64,000 nt of DNA from Streptomyces sp. NBC_00663 (lineage in GTDB: Bacteria > Actinomycetota > Actinomycetes > Streptomycetales > Streptomycetaceae), in assembly GCF_036226885.1 (NCBI RefSeq), contig NZ_CP109027.1, positions 1,364,001 to 1,428,000 on the forward strand, read 5' to 3'. Shown piece by piece: positions 47,383 through 55,623 of this stretch; within the stretch, counting starts at the first letter, position 1, and every line of letters begins with the position of its first letter. Under the pieces are notes generated by a model. The model was given only the letters and a program-made list of their open reading frames with translations, did not search any database and had not been told where the DNA came from. Both the position numbers and the translations under genes were made by a program.

Positions 47383-48000
47383 TGACCGTCGCCGTCGCCT
47401 TGATCTCCCCCGGCGCCACCGGTGCGCCGACGAAGCCGCCGGCGGGCGCGTGCGCGGCGACCGGCGCGGCCGGGGCGAGATAGCCGGTGCCGCCCTCGCT
47501 GAGCGAGACGAGGCGGCCGAGGTGGAGGCCGCTGAGGCGGGCGTACTGGGCGGCCTTGGCGTGGGCGTCGTCGTGCGCGGCCTTGCGGGCGCGGGCCTGA
47601 AGCGGGCGCCGGTCGTCGAGGTCGAGGTCGAGGACGACGGAGTTGATGCGGCCCGCGTCGTCGGTGGCGTCGGTGATCGCCTGGAGGAGCGCGCCCGTGG
47701 CGGCCGGTTCGCGGACCTTGATCGCGAAGGACTGGGCGGCCCGGTAGCCCTTCGGCGTGGACGTGCCGTCGGTGTAGTCGTGGACCGGGCTGAGGGAGAC
47801 GTTCTCGGTACGGACGTCCCGGTCGGCGATCCCCTGGGCGTGCACCGCCTTCACCAGGGCGGCGGAGGCCGTGTTCTGCGCCTTCAGCGCGGCCCGCGTC
47901 GTCTTGGCGACGGCCTCCACCCCGGTGCCACGACGGTGGGCAGAACCAGGGCCAGGAGGGTCGCGGCGATCGCCGCGACCGGCGTACGGGGAACGGGCAT
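47369..48000 (-). pseudogene. SIMPL-domain (DUF541) secreted protein gene, broken near its 5' end
   Basis: An ATG at 48000 with a GGAAGGA ribosome site opens a typical signal peptide (MPVPRTPVAAIAATLLALVL...VVAP) but the frame then stops after 38 codons. The conserved SIMPL body (GVEAVAKTTRAALKAQN, VRTENVSLSPVHDYTDG, GYRAAQSFAIKVRE, KAAHDDAHAKAAQYARLSG) begins in another frame at about 47925 and runs intact to the stop at 47369. The usual first 30-40 residues of the mature domain, between signal peptide and GVEAVAKT, are missing. The simplest reading is a small deletion that also shifted the frame. A sequencing error alone would not explain the missing residues. The body could still be translated from the internal GTG at 47920, without export. 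Confidence 0.75.
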
Positions 48001-48114
48001 GCGGGTCCGGTCCTTCCGAGGTGGGGTGACGGTGCGGTCATCCCAACATCACGTCATGGACCGGACCGCACACCACTCCCGCGCGGTCACCTCACTGGTG
48101 GATCACGTGCCCGG

Positions 48115-48933
48115 TCAGGCCACCTTGCCGATCCGCAGCTTGATGTCGTCCGGCGACAGCGCGCCCTTGGCCGTCACATGGTCGCCCGAGGACTCGCCGC
48201 GCAGCCGCCGCCCGATCCACGGCACCAGGTACTCCCGCGCCCAGTGGACGTCGTCACGTCGCACGTCGAGCGTGCCGCGGGGCGGCAACGGCGGCCACGG
48301 CTGGTCGGGGTCGGCGGGAACCTCGAGGCCGAGCACCTGGCCCGCGCGCAGCGCCACGCGCGTGTGCCCCTCGGGAGAGAGGTGGAGCCGGTCGCCGTCC
48401 CAGGCCCGGCGGTCCTGGACGGTCTTCAGGGACCACAGGTCGAGCACCGGACAGCCGTACCGGTCGGCGATGGCCCGCACATGTCCGTTGTACGTGGCGA
48501 TCTTGCCGCGCAGATGCTTGAGCACGGGTACGCCACGGGTGTCGAAGCCGGTCGTCACCAGGACGGTGCCGGCGACGGAGGTGAGCCGGCCGATCGCCCG
48601 CTCGAAGCGCTCGGCGACCTCGTCGGGGTCGGTGCCGGGCCGGATGATGTCGTTGCCGCCCGCGCAGAAGGAGACCAGGTCGGGGGCGAGTTCCACGGCC
48701 TTGGGAAGCTGGTCCTCGACGATCTGGTCGAGGAGCTTCCCGCGCACGGCGAGGTTGGTGTACCTGAAGTCGCCCTCGGGCCGCCGGTCCGCGAGAAGTA
48801 CCGCGAACCGGTCGGCCCAGCCGACGAACGCCCCGTCCGGGCCGGGATCGCCCACGCCCTCGGTGAAGCTGTCCCCCACCGCAACGTACGACCCGATCAC
48901 TGCTCTGCTGTCACTCTTCGAATCGTCTGCCAC
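48115..48933 (-). CDS. SGNH/GDSL hydrolase family protein
   Basis: A 272-residue hydrolase without signal peptide. SGNH blocks are YVAVGDSFTEGVGDPGPDG near residues 16-34 with the nucleophile serine, the glycine in LAVRGKLLDQIV near 62, the asparagine in FCAGGNDIIRPG near 90, and the Asp/His pair in DRLHLSPEGHTRVAL near 180. Family members hydrolyse lipid or acyl esters. It stands alone between the broken SIMPL gene and the rhamnogalacturonan operon. The 112-bp gap upstream holds no clear operator. The substrate is unknown. Confidence 0.9.
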   Translation of the reverse strand: MADDSKSDSRAVIGSYVAVGDSFTEGVGDPGPDGAFVGWADRFAVLLADRRPEGDFRYTNLAVRGKLLDQIVEDQLPKAVELAPDLVSFCAGGNDIIRPGTDPDEVAERFERAIGRLTSVAGTVLVTTGFDTRGVPVLKHLRGKIATYNGHVRAIADRYGCPVLDLWSLKTVQDRRAWDGDRLHLSPEGHTRVALRAGQVLGLEVPADPDQPWPPLPPRGTLDVRRDDVHWAREYLVPWIGRRLRGESSGDHVTAKGALSPDDIKLRIGKVA

Positions 48934-49045
48934 ATCGACCCATGATTCCCCTTCGAATGTGACCTACGCGACCGTAAGGAAGGGTTGACGTGCGGTGAGA
49001 TAAGCCACTCCTAAAGTGTTGGCCAAGCCCGGAATACACCTTGGA

Positions 49046-49762
49046 TCAGCGATGTTGTGGGCTCAACCGCCACACCCTGAAGTCGCTGAAGCGGAAGTGG
49101 CTCCAGGTGGTGCGGAAGGCGAAGTGCCCACTGGTGTACGGCTCCGGGTCGGTGTAGTCGAAGACGAGCTGCCCGTTGACCCACCACCGCTGGGTGGAGC
49201 CGTCGGAGACGATCCGCACCCGGTGTGGTTCGTTCGCGGTGAGCAGCGGCTGTGTGTAGTCGTAGATCAGTGGGCGTACTCCGGGCTCGCCGGCGTACCG
49301 GCGCAGCCGCGAGGTGGTGTTGGTGTTGGCGCCGAAACCGACGTAGTAGGTCTTGAGGTAGTCGTACTCGGCCAGGGCCCCGCCGCGCTGGGTGGCGAAG
49401 AGGTCGTCGGGGGATCGTACGTCGGTGGCGTTCCAGAAGTTGTTGAGGTCGGAGACGCGGTCGTTGACGCCGCCCTCGGACACGGGGATCGCCGTGTACT
49501 CGACGACGTACGGGCCTTCGAGGCGTTGCTTGAACCAGATCGTCGCGCCGGCGGGCACATCGGACTCCAGAACGCCGCGGGCGGCGGTGACGGAGCCGCC
49601 CTTCTCCAGCTCCACGGCCCACTGACCGAGGCCGTGCCGGAAGTCGTCGTGGGCGATGAGGCGGCGGTGCCGGGGCGTCGCGCTCGCGCTGGTGGCGGGG
49701 GCGAGGGCCGCGAGGGCGGCTCCTGCGGCAAGGGCTCCGAATGCTCTACGCGTGGCGGTCAC
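49046..49762 (-). CDS. Secreted DUF6250-type protein of the rhamnogalacturonan operon
   Basis: A 238-residue exported protein. The N-terminus has a twin-arginine-like signal (TRRAFGALAAGAALAAL, residues 3-19), followed by a concanavalin-like jelly-roll domain: HDDFRHGLGQWAVELEKGG near 37, ATIWFKQRLEGPYVVEYTAI near 70-89, DYLKTYYVGFGANTNTTSRL near 135, and QRWWVNGQLVFDYTDPEPYT near 192. This matches the DUF6250 pattern, seen beside pectin- and plant-glycan-degrading enzymes. Its GTG start lies 17 bases inside the PL11 gene, so it is translated with it. A lyase or binding function is possible. It is the last gene of the operon. Confidence 0.8.
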   Translation of the reverse strand: MTATRRAFGALAAGAALAALAPATSASATPRHRRLIAHDDFRHGLGQWAVELEKGGSVTAARGVLESDVPAGATIWFKQRLEGPYVVEYTAIPVSEGGVNDRVSDLNNFWNATDVRSPDDLFATQRGGALAEYDYLKTYYVGFGANTNTTSRLRRYAGEPGVRPLIYDYTQPLLTANEPHRVRIVSDGSTQRWWVNGQLVFDYTDPEPYTSGHFAFRTTWSHFRFSDFRVWRLSPQHR

Positions 49763-51653
49763 GGGAGACGGCTCCTTCGGGAAGGGTGAGGGCGGGCTTC
49801 GGCACCCGACGGGTCTCGGTGCCGAGGTAGTAGTCGGTGTAGGTGGACTGGAGATAGCCGCGCACGGTCCAGCCGAGCCGGTACTCGGGGTTCTGGGCGA
49901 GCGTGTAGATGCGCGTCCTTGTCGGCTCGGTGGTGGTATAGAGGCGCAGCGCGGTGTGGTCGGCGGTCTCGGCGAGGATCTCCTCGCGCCAGTCGCCGAG
50001 GAGGTCGCCGTAGAACGGGGTCGCGTTGCGGGCGCCGGAGACGACTCCGGACGGCGCGAAGATCTTCGCGCTGGTCTCGGTCGCCGGGTCCCATTTCTCG
50101 ACGTGGGTGTAGTCGAGGTTCTCGGAGGCCTTGTCGCCGTCCCACCAGATGCGGAAGTTGACGCTCGGCGTCGTCGTGGAGACCTTCCCGTCCTGCACGT
50201 TGCGCACGCCCGCGCCGGGCGCGGTGACGTCGGCGGTGGAGGTCCAGTACTCGTAGCCGGGGTGGTTCGGGTCGATGTCGCCGGTGCTGCCGCGGCCGAC
50301 GTCGATATCGGTGTCGTTGACCCAGTCGGCGGGGTGCTGTCCGGTGACGAGACGTTCACCGGTGTCGGCGTCGTAGTAGTACCAGGGGAAGTCGGGGACG
50401 ACACCCAACTCGGCCTGCTGGATGGCGAATCCCTCCAAGCCCGGCCGGTCGGGGTCGAGGTCGGCGATGTGGAAGCGGTCGCCGTGCCCTGCGCCGTCGA
50501 CGACGTAGCGCAGGGTGCCGTCGCTGTTGACGACGTAGTTGCCGTCGGCGATCTCGTCCTTGCCGTCGAGGTCGACGTCGACGGTTCGGATCTGGTGGAA
50601 GCTGGTCGCGCCGCTGTCGGCCGGCACGACGTACTTCCAACGCGGCGTCAGGTCGGTGCCGTTGAAGTCCCAGGTCTGGAAGAGGATGCGGAAGGCGCCG
50701 CGCTTGGCGCCGACGCGGGTGACCAACTTGGTGACCAGGCTGGGGTGTTCGCCGTCCAGGTAGGCGATGCCGAAGTGACCGCCGGAGGGCCCGTCGGCGA
50801 CGAGGTCGTCCGGGACCGGCTGCCGGGTGCGCTCGACACCGGTCGCGCCGTCGATGACCGAGACGAACTGGTTCGCCGGTGAGGCCGCGGTGACCCGGGC
50901 GCCGTCGGCGAAGGTGGTGCCGGCGGCCGTGTGCACCAGCACCTCGGCCCTGCCGTCGCCGTCCAGGTCGAACACCGTGACGTTGTCGTCGTTGCGGTAG
51001 CCGCCGATCGCCGTGGAACCGCTGATCGCGGCGGGCGCAGGGTCGTTGGCGCCGTTCCCGCCCACCTGCGTGTACGAGCCCGGGCCCTGGTCGACGCGCC
51101 ACAGCCGCTCGCCGGTCAGCGTGTACGCCTCCAGCAGGTCGGGCTTGTCCCGGGTCCCGGAGAGCCTGCTGACGACAAGCTCGTAGCGTCCGTCACCGTC
51201 GAGATCGCCGGGCCAGGCGTGCTGCACGGTGTACCCGTCGGCGGCAGCGAGCGGGATCTCGGCATAGCCGTCCGTGAAGTCGAGGGCGGACGAACTCGAC
51301 CGCAGCTCATGCCCGTTGACGACGGCTCGGACGGTGTACGTACCGTTGCCGGGCGAGTCGTCCTGGTACGTCGTGGACTGGATGACCGGCGTACGGTTCA
51401 GCCGTCGCCCGTTCTTGTAGACGTTGAAGGCGATGGAGTTGCCGTACCGGGCGTACTCGGTGCCGAGCAGGCGCCAGCTCAGGAAGGTGCCGTCCCCGGA
51501 CGGTACGGCGACCAGCCCGCGGTCGAGGTTCTCGACGACCCGGCGCGGGGTTTCCCCGGCGCGTGCGGCAGGCGCGGCTGGTGCGGCGGGCGCGGAGAAC
51601 AACCCGGCCAGCAGGGCCGCCGCCGCGACGGCGACGGTTCTTCGGCGGTGCAC
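49746..51653 (-). CDS. Rhamnogalacturonan endolyase, polysaccharide lyase family 11
   Basis: A 635-residue secreted enzyme with a Sec signal (VAVAAAALLAGLFSAPAA, residues about 6-23). The mature protein is an eight-bladed beta-propeller that cleaves the rhamnogalacturonan I backbone by beta-elimination using calcium. Family 11 marks: VVENLDRGLVAVPSGDGTFL near residue 39, LSWRLLGTE, repeated calcium-binding DLDGDGRYE and DLDGDGRAE segments near 150 and 228, DVDLDGKDE near 355, and DLLGDWREEI near 555. The GTG start shares one base with the upstream stop (TAGTG). It is third in a four-gene operon with a PL26-like lyase, an esterase and a DUF6250 protein. Confidence 0.92.
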   Translation of the reverse strand: MHRRRTVAVAAAALLAGLFSAPAAPAAPAARAGETPRRVVENLDRGLVAVPSGDGTFLSWRLLGTEYARYGNSIAFNVYKNGRRLNRTPVIQSTTYQDDSPGNGTYTVRAVVNGHELRSSSSALDFTDGYAEIPLAAADGYTVQHAWPGDLDGDGRYELVVSRLSGTRDKPDLLEAYTLTGERLWRVDQGPGSYTQVGGNGANDPAPAAISGSTAIGGYRNDDNVTVFDLDGDGRAEVLVHTAAGTTFADGARVTAASPANQFVSVIDGATGVERTRQPVPDDLVADGPSGGHFGIAYLDGEHPSLVTKLVTRVGAKRGAFRILFQTWDFNGTDLTPRWKYVVPADSGATSFHQIRTVDVDLDGKDEIADGNYVVNSDGTLRYVVDGAGHGDRFHIADLDPDRPGLEGFAIQQAELGVVPDFPWYYYDADTGERLVTGQHPADWVNDTDIDVGRGSTGDIDPNHPGYEYWTSTADVTAPGAGVRNVQDGKVSTTTPSVNFRIWWDGDKASENLDYTHVEKWDPATETSAKIFAPSGVVSGARNATPFYGDLLGDWREEILAETADHTALRLYTTTEPTRTRIYTLAQNPEYRLGWTVRGYLQSTYTDYYLGTETRRVPKPALTLPEGAVSRDRHA

Positions 51654-52684
51654 TAGTGCTCCTTTGCGAGAAGGTCGATGAGGCGGTCGGCCACCTTGCG
51701 ATGACCTTGCGCACTGGGGTGGACGGTCCCGTTGAAGTCCCCGTCCGCCGGGGAGAGCCAGTCGGTGGTGTCGACGAACTCGACGCGGTCGTCGGCGAGT
51801 TCGTCGACGACGGCCGCGATGTCGTCGGCATGCGCGCCGTTGAAGGGCCGCAGGGCGAGAAGGCGGGCGTGCGGCGCGGCGGCCCGCAGCTGGTCGAGAT
51901 AGGCGCGGTAGGCGGCACGGAACTCCGCCGAGCCCCACGCGGTGTCATTGGTGCCCTGGTTCACCACGATCACATCGGCGCGACGATCCGCGTCCGCCCT
52001 GGAACCGGCGTAGTTCCAGCCGTATGCGTCCGACGCCGCGGGCACTCCCCCGTTGCCGGTCTGGATCACGCCCTGCCGTCCGAAGCCGACCTGGGTGAGG
52101 GAGGCGTGCAGGGCGTCGGCGACCAGGGTCGGGTAGGCGGCGGTGCCGTCGGCGCAGTCGGAGGTGTTCACCTCGCACAGGGCCATGACGCCCTGCGTGA
52201 TGGAGTCACCGTAGAAGGCGAACTGCCGTTGCGGCACCGGTCGTTGCGGCAGCAGTCGGCCGCGCACCCCGGTCAGGACCACGCCGGTCTCCAGAGGCGG
52301 TGTCCACCGGTTCGCGCGGGAGAACACGTCCTTCACGGCCAGTTCGACCCGGTGCGGGCCACGCCCGGCCGCGCGGATCTCGATGTCCTCGCGGTCGACG
52401 GCGTACCGCCGCTTAGGGCCGCCGTCGACGGACACATAGATCTGTGCGGGCACGGTGATCGACGAGATGTCGAAGAGGGCGTGGGCGCTGTCGCCGGTGA
52501 AGCGAAAGCTCAGCCGGGAACCGGAGTTGACGGTGACCGCCGCCTCCGCGGTACGCCCCCAGTGGCCCTCGTACACGAGCCGCCGGTCGTCCGGCCGTAC
52601 GACGTCCTCGGAGGCCGCCACCGGCCGTACCGCACCCATCACCAACCCGACGGTCACCGCCGCGATCAAGCTGGCACGTCTCAT
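51653..52684 (-). CDS. Secreted SGNH carbohydrate esterase
   Basis: A 343-residue exported enzyme with a signal peptide (residues 1-25, ending AVRPVAAS). The N-terminal 120 residues form a jelly-roll-like domain (VYEGHWGRTAEAAVTVNSGS near 37), and the C-terminal SGNH domain has the nucleophile in FAFYGDSITQGVMAL near 155, the asparagine in VVNQGTNDTAWG near 245, and the Asp/His pair in TVHPSAQGHRKVAD near 323. This two-domain layout is that of CE2-like acetylesterases. In this operon it probably removes acetyl groups from pectic rhamnogalacturonan so that the lyases can act. ATGA overlap with the PL26-like gene upstream, and TAGTG overlap with PL11 downstream. Confidence 0.9.
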   Translation of the reverse strand: MRRASLIAAVTVGLVMGAVRPVAASEDVVRPDDRRLVYEGHWGRTAEAAVTVNSGSRLSFRFTGDSAHALFDISSITVPAQIYVSVDGGPKRRYAVDREDIEIRAAGRGPHRVELAVKDVFSRANRWTPPLETGVVLTGVRGRLLPQRPVPQRQFAFYGDSITQGVMALCEVNTSDCADGTAAYPTLVADALHASLTQVGFGRQGVIQTGNGGVPAASDAYGWNYAGSRADADRRADVIVVNQGTNDTAWGSAEFRAAYRAYLDQLRAAAPHARLLALRPFNGAHADDIAAVVDELADDRVEFVDTTDWLSPADGDFNGTVHPSAQGHRKVADRLIDLLAKEH

Positions 52685-55404
52685 GACGGGATCCGGTCTC
52701 CGATCAGGGCCAGGTTCTGTATCGCGGCAAGCGCCCACTGGGCGGACGAGTTGGTGGAGATCCACGGGATCTCCTCGGTCGTCCGGAGCACGGCCGGCGT
52801 CTTGATCGTCACGGGGTTCCAGTCGTTGGACGGGAAGTAGGTGTCGCTGCCGGTGAAGAACTCGTTCCACGCGCGGGTGGCGAGCGTCGGATCGTTCTTG
52901 CGCTGTGCCGCGTAGGCGGTGATCCGTGAGTGCGCGGCGGGCAGCGCCGACTTCCAGGTGGAGCCGGTGAGTTGCTTCTTCTGGGCGTCGGTGGCGTTGT
53001 AGTACTGCGCGTAGTTCAGCCAGGCGGTACGGAACTCGGGCTCCTCGTCGCCGAACAGCGACACGAGTTCGCTGTTGGTCTCGACGAGGCCGAAGACGGC
53101 ACTCAGGTGGGACACGCTCACGGCCGTGCTCGTGGTGATCGCGAACTTGCCGGTGTCCGCGTCGAGCAGACCGGCGCCGGTGAAGAACCCGTTGGGCTGC
53201 GCGGCGATCGTCCGCAGCGAGTTGACCAGCTTGGCCTTCGCCTTCTCGGCGTTCGGGCCCCGTCGCTCCCACTCGGTGAGCCAGGCCGCCGAGATCCCGC
53301 CCCAGTCCGTGCCGAAGCCGACCGAGAGGGCGTGCCGGTCGCCGGGTGTGTAGCCGTCGGTGCGGACCTTGCGCTGCGGGTCGACCTCCAGGAACGTCCG
53401 CTCCACGTCCACGAGTTCGCTCAGCAGGTCACCGGTGCGCTCGTCGCCGGTGAGGAAGTAGAAGAAGCGGCGGTTGGCGGCCGTGGAGATACGGACCTGC
53501 TTGGCGCTGTCCGCCCAGTGCTGCACTCCGTGCCGGGTGCCGAGTCCCGCCCACTTGCCGAGGTGGTAGACGTCGACCTCGCCGGTGTGCCGGGTCATGG
53601 CCTCCGCGAACCGGAAGACCTCGGCGGAGCCGGTGCGCAGGAAGTGGTACCAGAGCCAGAGGTCGGTCCCCAACTCCGAGTTGTCCCATGCGTAGCCGCC
53701 GACGTCGTACCGCCAGACGTGCCGGTCGTTGTCGTAGGTGTGCTGGACGTCGCCGTAGTCCAGGAACCCGTACCAGCGGTGCTGTTCGCGCTGGTCGCGG
53801 TAGTAGGCGAACAGGTCGTCGAGGTGGTCCTCGACGGCCGTCCGCGCCTTGTCGGACCGGTCGACCGGCGCCCAGTCGCCGAACACCCCGGCAGCGTGCA
53901 GCCGTTGGGGCGTGGCGGTGAGCAGCGGCGGGGTCGCGGTGGCGGCGGCCTGCGCGGCGAGCGCGGTGGCCGTCGGTGTCTTCTCCAGTGCCCAGAAGGT
54001 CAGTTCGCTGGTGCGGGCGATGCCGTACGGGGTGCCGAAGCCGGGTTCGTAGTCCTCGTACGTGATCTCCAGACCGCCGTCGGACTGCTCGTCGTACGTG
54101 TCCTGCCCCAGGCCGTCGTGGTAGAAGCGCAGGTCGAGCGGCTGGGCCTCCGGCGAGTACAGCCATACGGTGGCCTCGGCGGCGTCTCCCGCGGCTCCGC
54201 GTACGTCCAGCTGGGCCGGGTGGCGCTGCCAGAAGTCCCGTAGGCCGAAGGAGAGTCCGCCGCTCGCGCCGCCGACGTAACCGAAGCCTCCGGCGCGGCG
54301 GCCGGCCGCGGCGTGGATCCAGCCGTAGCCGGCCTTGGTGCGTTTACGGACGCTGTAGCCGTCGGCGTTGGGCTGGGTGAGGGTGTAGTCGCCCCAGGTG
54401 GGGATGTAGGCGAGGCGACTGGCGACTCGGGTGTCCCAGGTCGAGGTGTCGGGCAGCCGCTCACCGGCGGTCTGGGCCGCGCGGACCGCCGCCCCGGGGT
54501 CGCGGCGCAGCCCGGTGATGCCCTGGACGGCCTCGCTGAACAGGCCGCCGTCGGAGTCGGCGAACCGCACATGGCGGTCGTAGGGCTGATCGCTCAGCGG
54601 CACGGTGAAGCGCACGCCGAGACCGCGCAGGAAGTCGCCCTCGTCGGAGCCGGGCGTCTGCTCGCCGTCCCAGACGAAGGTGTGGACGAGCCGGAAGGAC
54701 TCGGCTCCCGCGAAGAAGGCGAACCGCAGGACGAACGGCAGCCAGTCGCGGCCGCCGTGCCGGTGCCGGCCCTCGACCCGGACGACGGCCCGGACCGGTC
54801 CGTCCTGCTCCACCTCGACCTTCTCGATCCGGCCCAGGAAGCGCGCGACGTCCGCCCCGTCCCGTACGGACTCCTGCCGCAGCGCGACCAGCTTTCCGTC
54901 CCGGGCGATCTCGGCCGAGCCCCGCCGCACGCTCCGTACGACGGTGTCGGACCCCTTCGCGCCGAACACGGCCGTGATCACACCGGTCGACACCTCCACG
55001 CGGCCCGCGGAGCGGGTGACCGTGACCTTCCGTTCCGGCGCGGCCGGGGTGCCCGCCGCCAGCTTGTAGGCGGAGGCCTTCGGCGCGCCGGGCGCGAGGG
55101 CGTGGGCCGTCCACTTCACCGAGCCGTCGGGCCAGTAGCCGGTGACCCAGCTCTGGACGGGAACGTCGTCACCGGCGGCGGTCGTCAGCCGGAACGGCTG
55201 CTCCGGCCGGTACGCCCCGCGCGCCCAGGGCACGCCCCAGGTGGCACCGGCGTGGACGTCGGGGGCCGAGCCCTCCAGCCAGCGCAGTTCGGTGTCGTCG
55301 GCGTCCGCCGCGGTGGCGGTGCGGGACAGGGCCCAGGAGAACTGGGCCGCGGCGGCCGCGGCTGCGGCGCCTTTGATGACGGTGCGTCGGTCGACGCCGG
55401 GCAC
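52681..55404 (-). CDS. Exo-rhamnogalacturonan lyase family protein (PL26-like)
   Basis: A 907-residue exported enzyme with a twin-arginine signal (DRRTVIKGAAAAAAAAQFSW, residues 5-24). The body resembles the PcRGLX-type family: an N-terminal beta-rich domain (RWLEGSAPDVHAGATWGVPW near 38-57), then an (alpha/alpha)-type catalytic region with WYGFLDYGDVQHTYDNDRHV near 595-614 and YAWDNSELGTDLWLWYHFL near 622. PL26 enzymes release unsaturated disaccharide units from rhamnogalacturonan I chain ends. The GTG start has GGAGG five bases upstream; the frame is open further up through His/Pro-rich repeats that are not conserved. It is the first gene of the operon, with a LacI-type operator 46 bp before it. 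Confidence 0.87.
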   Translation of the reverse strand: MPGVDRRTVIKGAAAAAAAAQFSWALSRTATAADADDTELRWLEGSAPDVHAGATWGVPWARGAYRPEQPFRLTTAAGDDVPVQSWVTGYWPDGSVKWTAHALAPGAPKASAYKLAAGTPAAPERKVTVTRSAGRVEVSTGVITAVFGAKGSDTVVRSVRRGSAEIARDGKLVALRQESVRDGADVARFLGRIEKVEVEQDGPVRAVVRVEGRHRHGGRDWLPFVLRFAFFAGAESFRLVHTFVWDGEQTPGSDEGDFLRGLGVRFTVPLSDQPYDRHVRFADSDGGLFSEAVQGITGLRRDPGAAVRAAQTAGERLPDTSTWDTRVASRLAYIPTWGDYTLTQPNADGYSVRKRTKAGYGWIHAAAGRRAGGFGYVGGASGGLSFGLRDFWQRHPAQLDVRGAAGDAAEATVWLYSPEAQPLDLRFYHDGLGQDTYDEQSDGGLEITYEDYEPGFGTPYGIARTSELTFWALEKTPTATALAAQAAATATPPLLTATPQRLHAAGVFGDWAPVDRSDKARTAVEDHLDDLFAYYRDQREQHRWYGFLDYGDVQHTYDNDRHVWRYDVGGYAWDNSELGTDLWLWYHFLRTGSAEVFRFAEAMTRHTGEVDVYHLGKWAGLGTRHGVQHWADSAKQVRISTAANRRFFYFLTGDERTGDLLSELVDVERTFLEVDPQRKVRTDGYTPGDRHALSVGFGTDWGGISAAWLTEWERRGPNAEKAKAKLVNSLRTIAAQPNGFFTGAGLLDADTGKFAITTSTAVSVSHLSAVFGLVETNSELVSLFGDEEPEFRTAWLNYAQYYNATDAQKKQLTGSTWKSALPAAHSRITAYAAQRKNDPTLATRAWNEFFTGSDTYFPSNDWNPVTIKTPAVLRTTEEIPWISTNSSAQWALAAIQNLALIGDRIPS

Positions 55405-55414
55405 GGGGACCTCC

Positions 55415-55447
55415 GGATGCGGGTGCGGATGCGGACGCGGATGTGCG
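55415..55447. repeat. Hexameric GGATGC/GGGTGC repeat in the lyase leader
   Basis: About five degenerate six-base units (CGGATG, CGGGTG, CGGATG, CGGACG, CGGATG) lie between the LacI operator and the lyase ribosome-binding site. They form the 5' leader and may vary in number. Confidence 0.6.
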
Positions 55448-55449
55448 TA

Positions 55450-55461
55450 GAAAGCGCTTGC
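55450..55461 (-). promoter_or_regulatory. LacI-type operator before the rhamnogalacturonan operon
   Basis: GAAAGCGCTTGC, with the perfect centre AAGCGCTT, matches the CG-centred operators of LacI-family sugar repressors. It lies 46 bp upstream of the first lyase gene. No LacI gene is adjacent, so the repressor is encoded elsewhere. Confidence 0.65.
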
Positions 55462-55566
55462 ATCGCTTCGGAGATCACTGTGGTCCCACCCTCCCCTCCC
55501 TGTCGACGGTTTGGACAGCCGCGCCACAAGACCGCAATGAAGCGATCATGAAACGGCAAGACCCAA

Positions 55567-55608
55567 CACCGAAGGCCGGACCCGGGGATCGGGGTCCGGC
55601 CTTCGGTG
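55567..55608 (-). terminator. Strong hairpin terminator after the M23 peptidase gene
   Basis: A perfect 17-bp stem (55567-55583 with 55592-55608) and an 8-base loop lie 15 bases past the peptidase stop. There is no long T-run. It separates the peptidase from the rhamnogalacturonan operon promoter. Confidence 0.85.
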
Positions 55609-55623
55609 GCATCGGGGGGAGCG

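Noticed and set aside
54341..54361. A TTTACGGACGCTGTA stretch resembling the 29-bp operator core.
   Set aside because: It lies inside the PL26-like coding sequence, lacks the TATA-rich half and has no TTGAC at the right distance.
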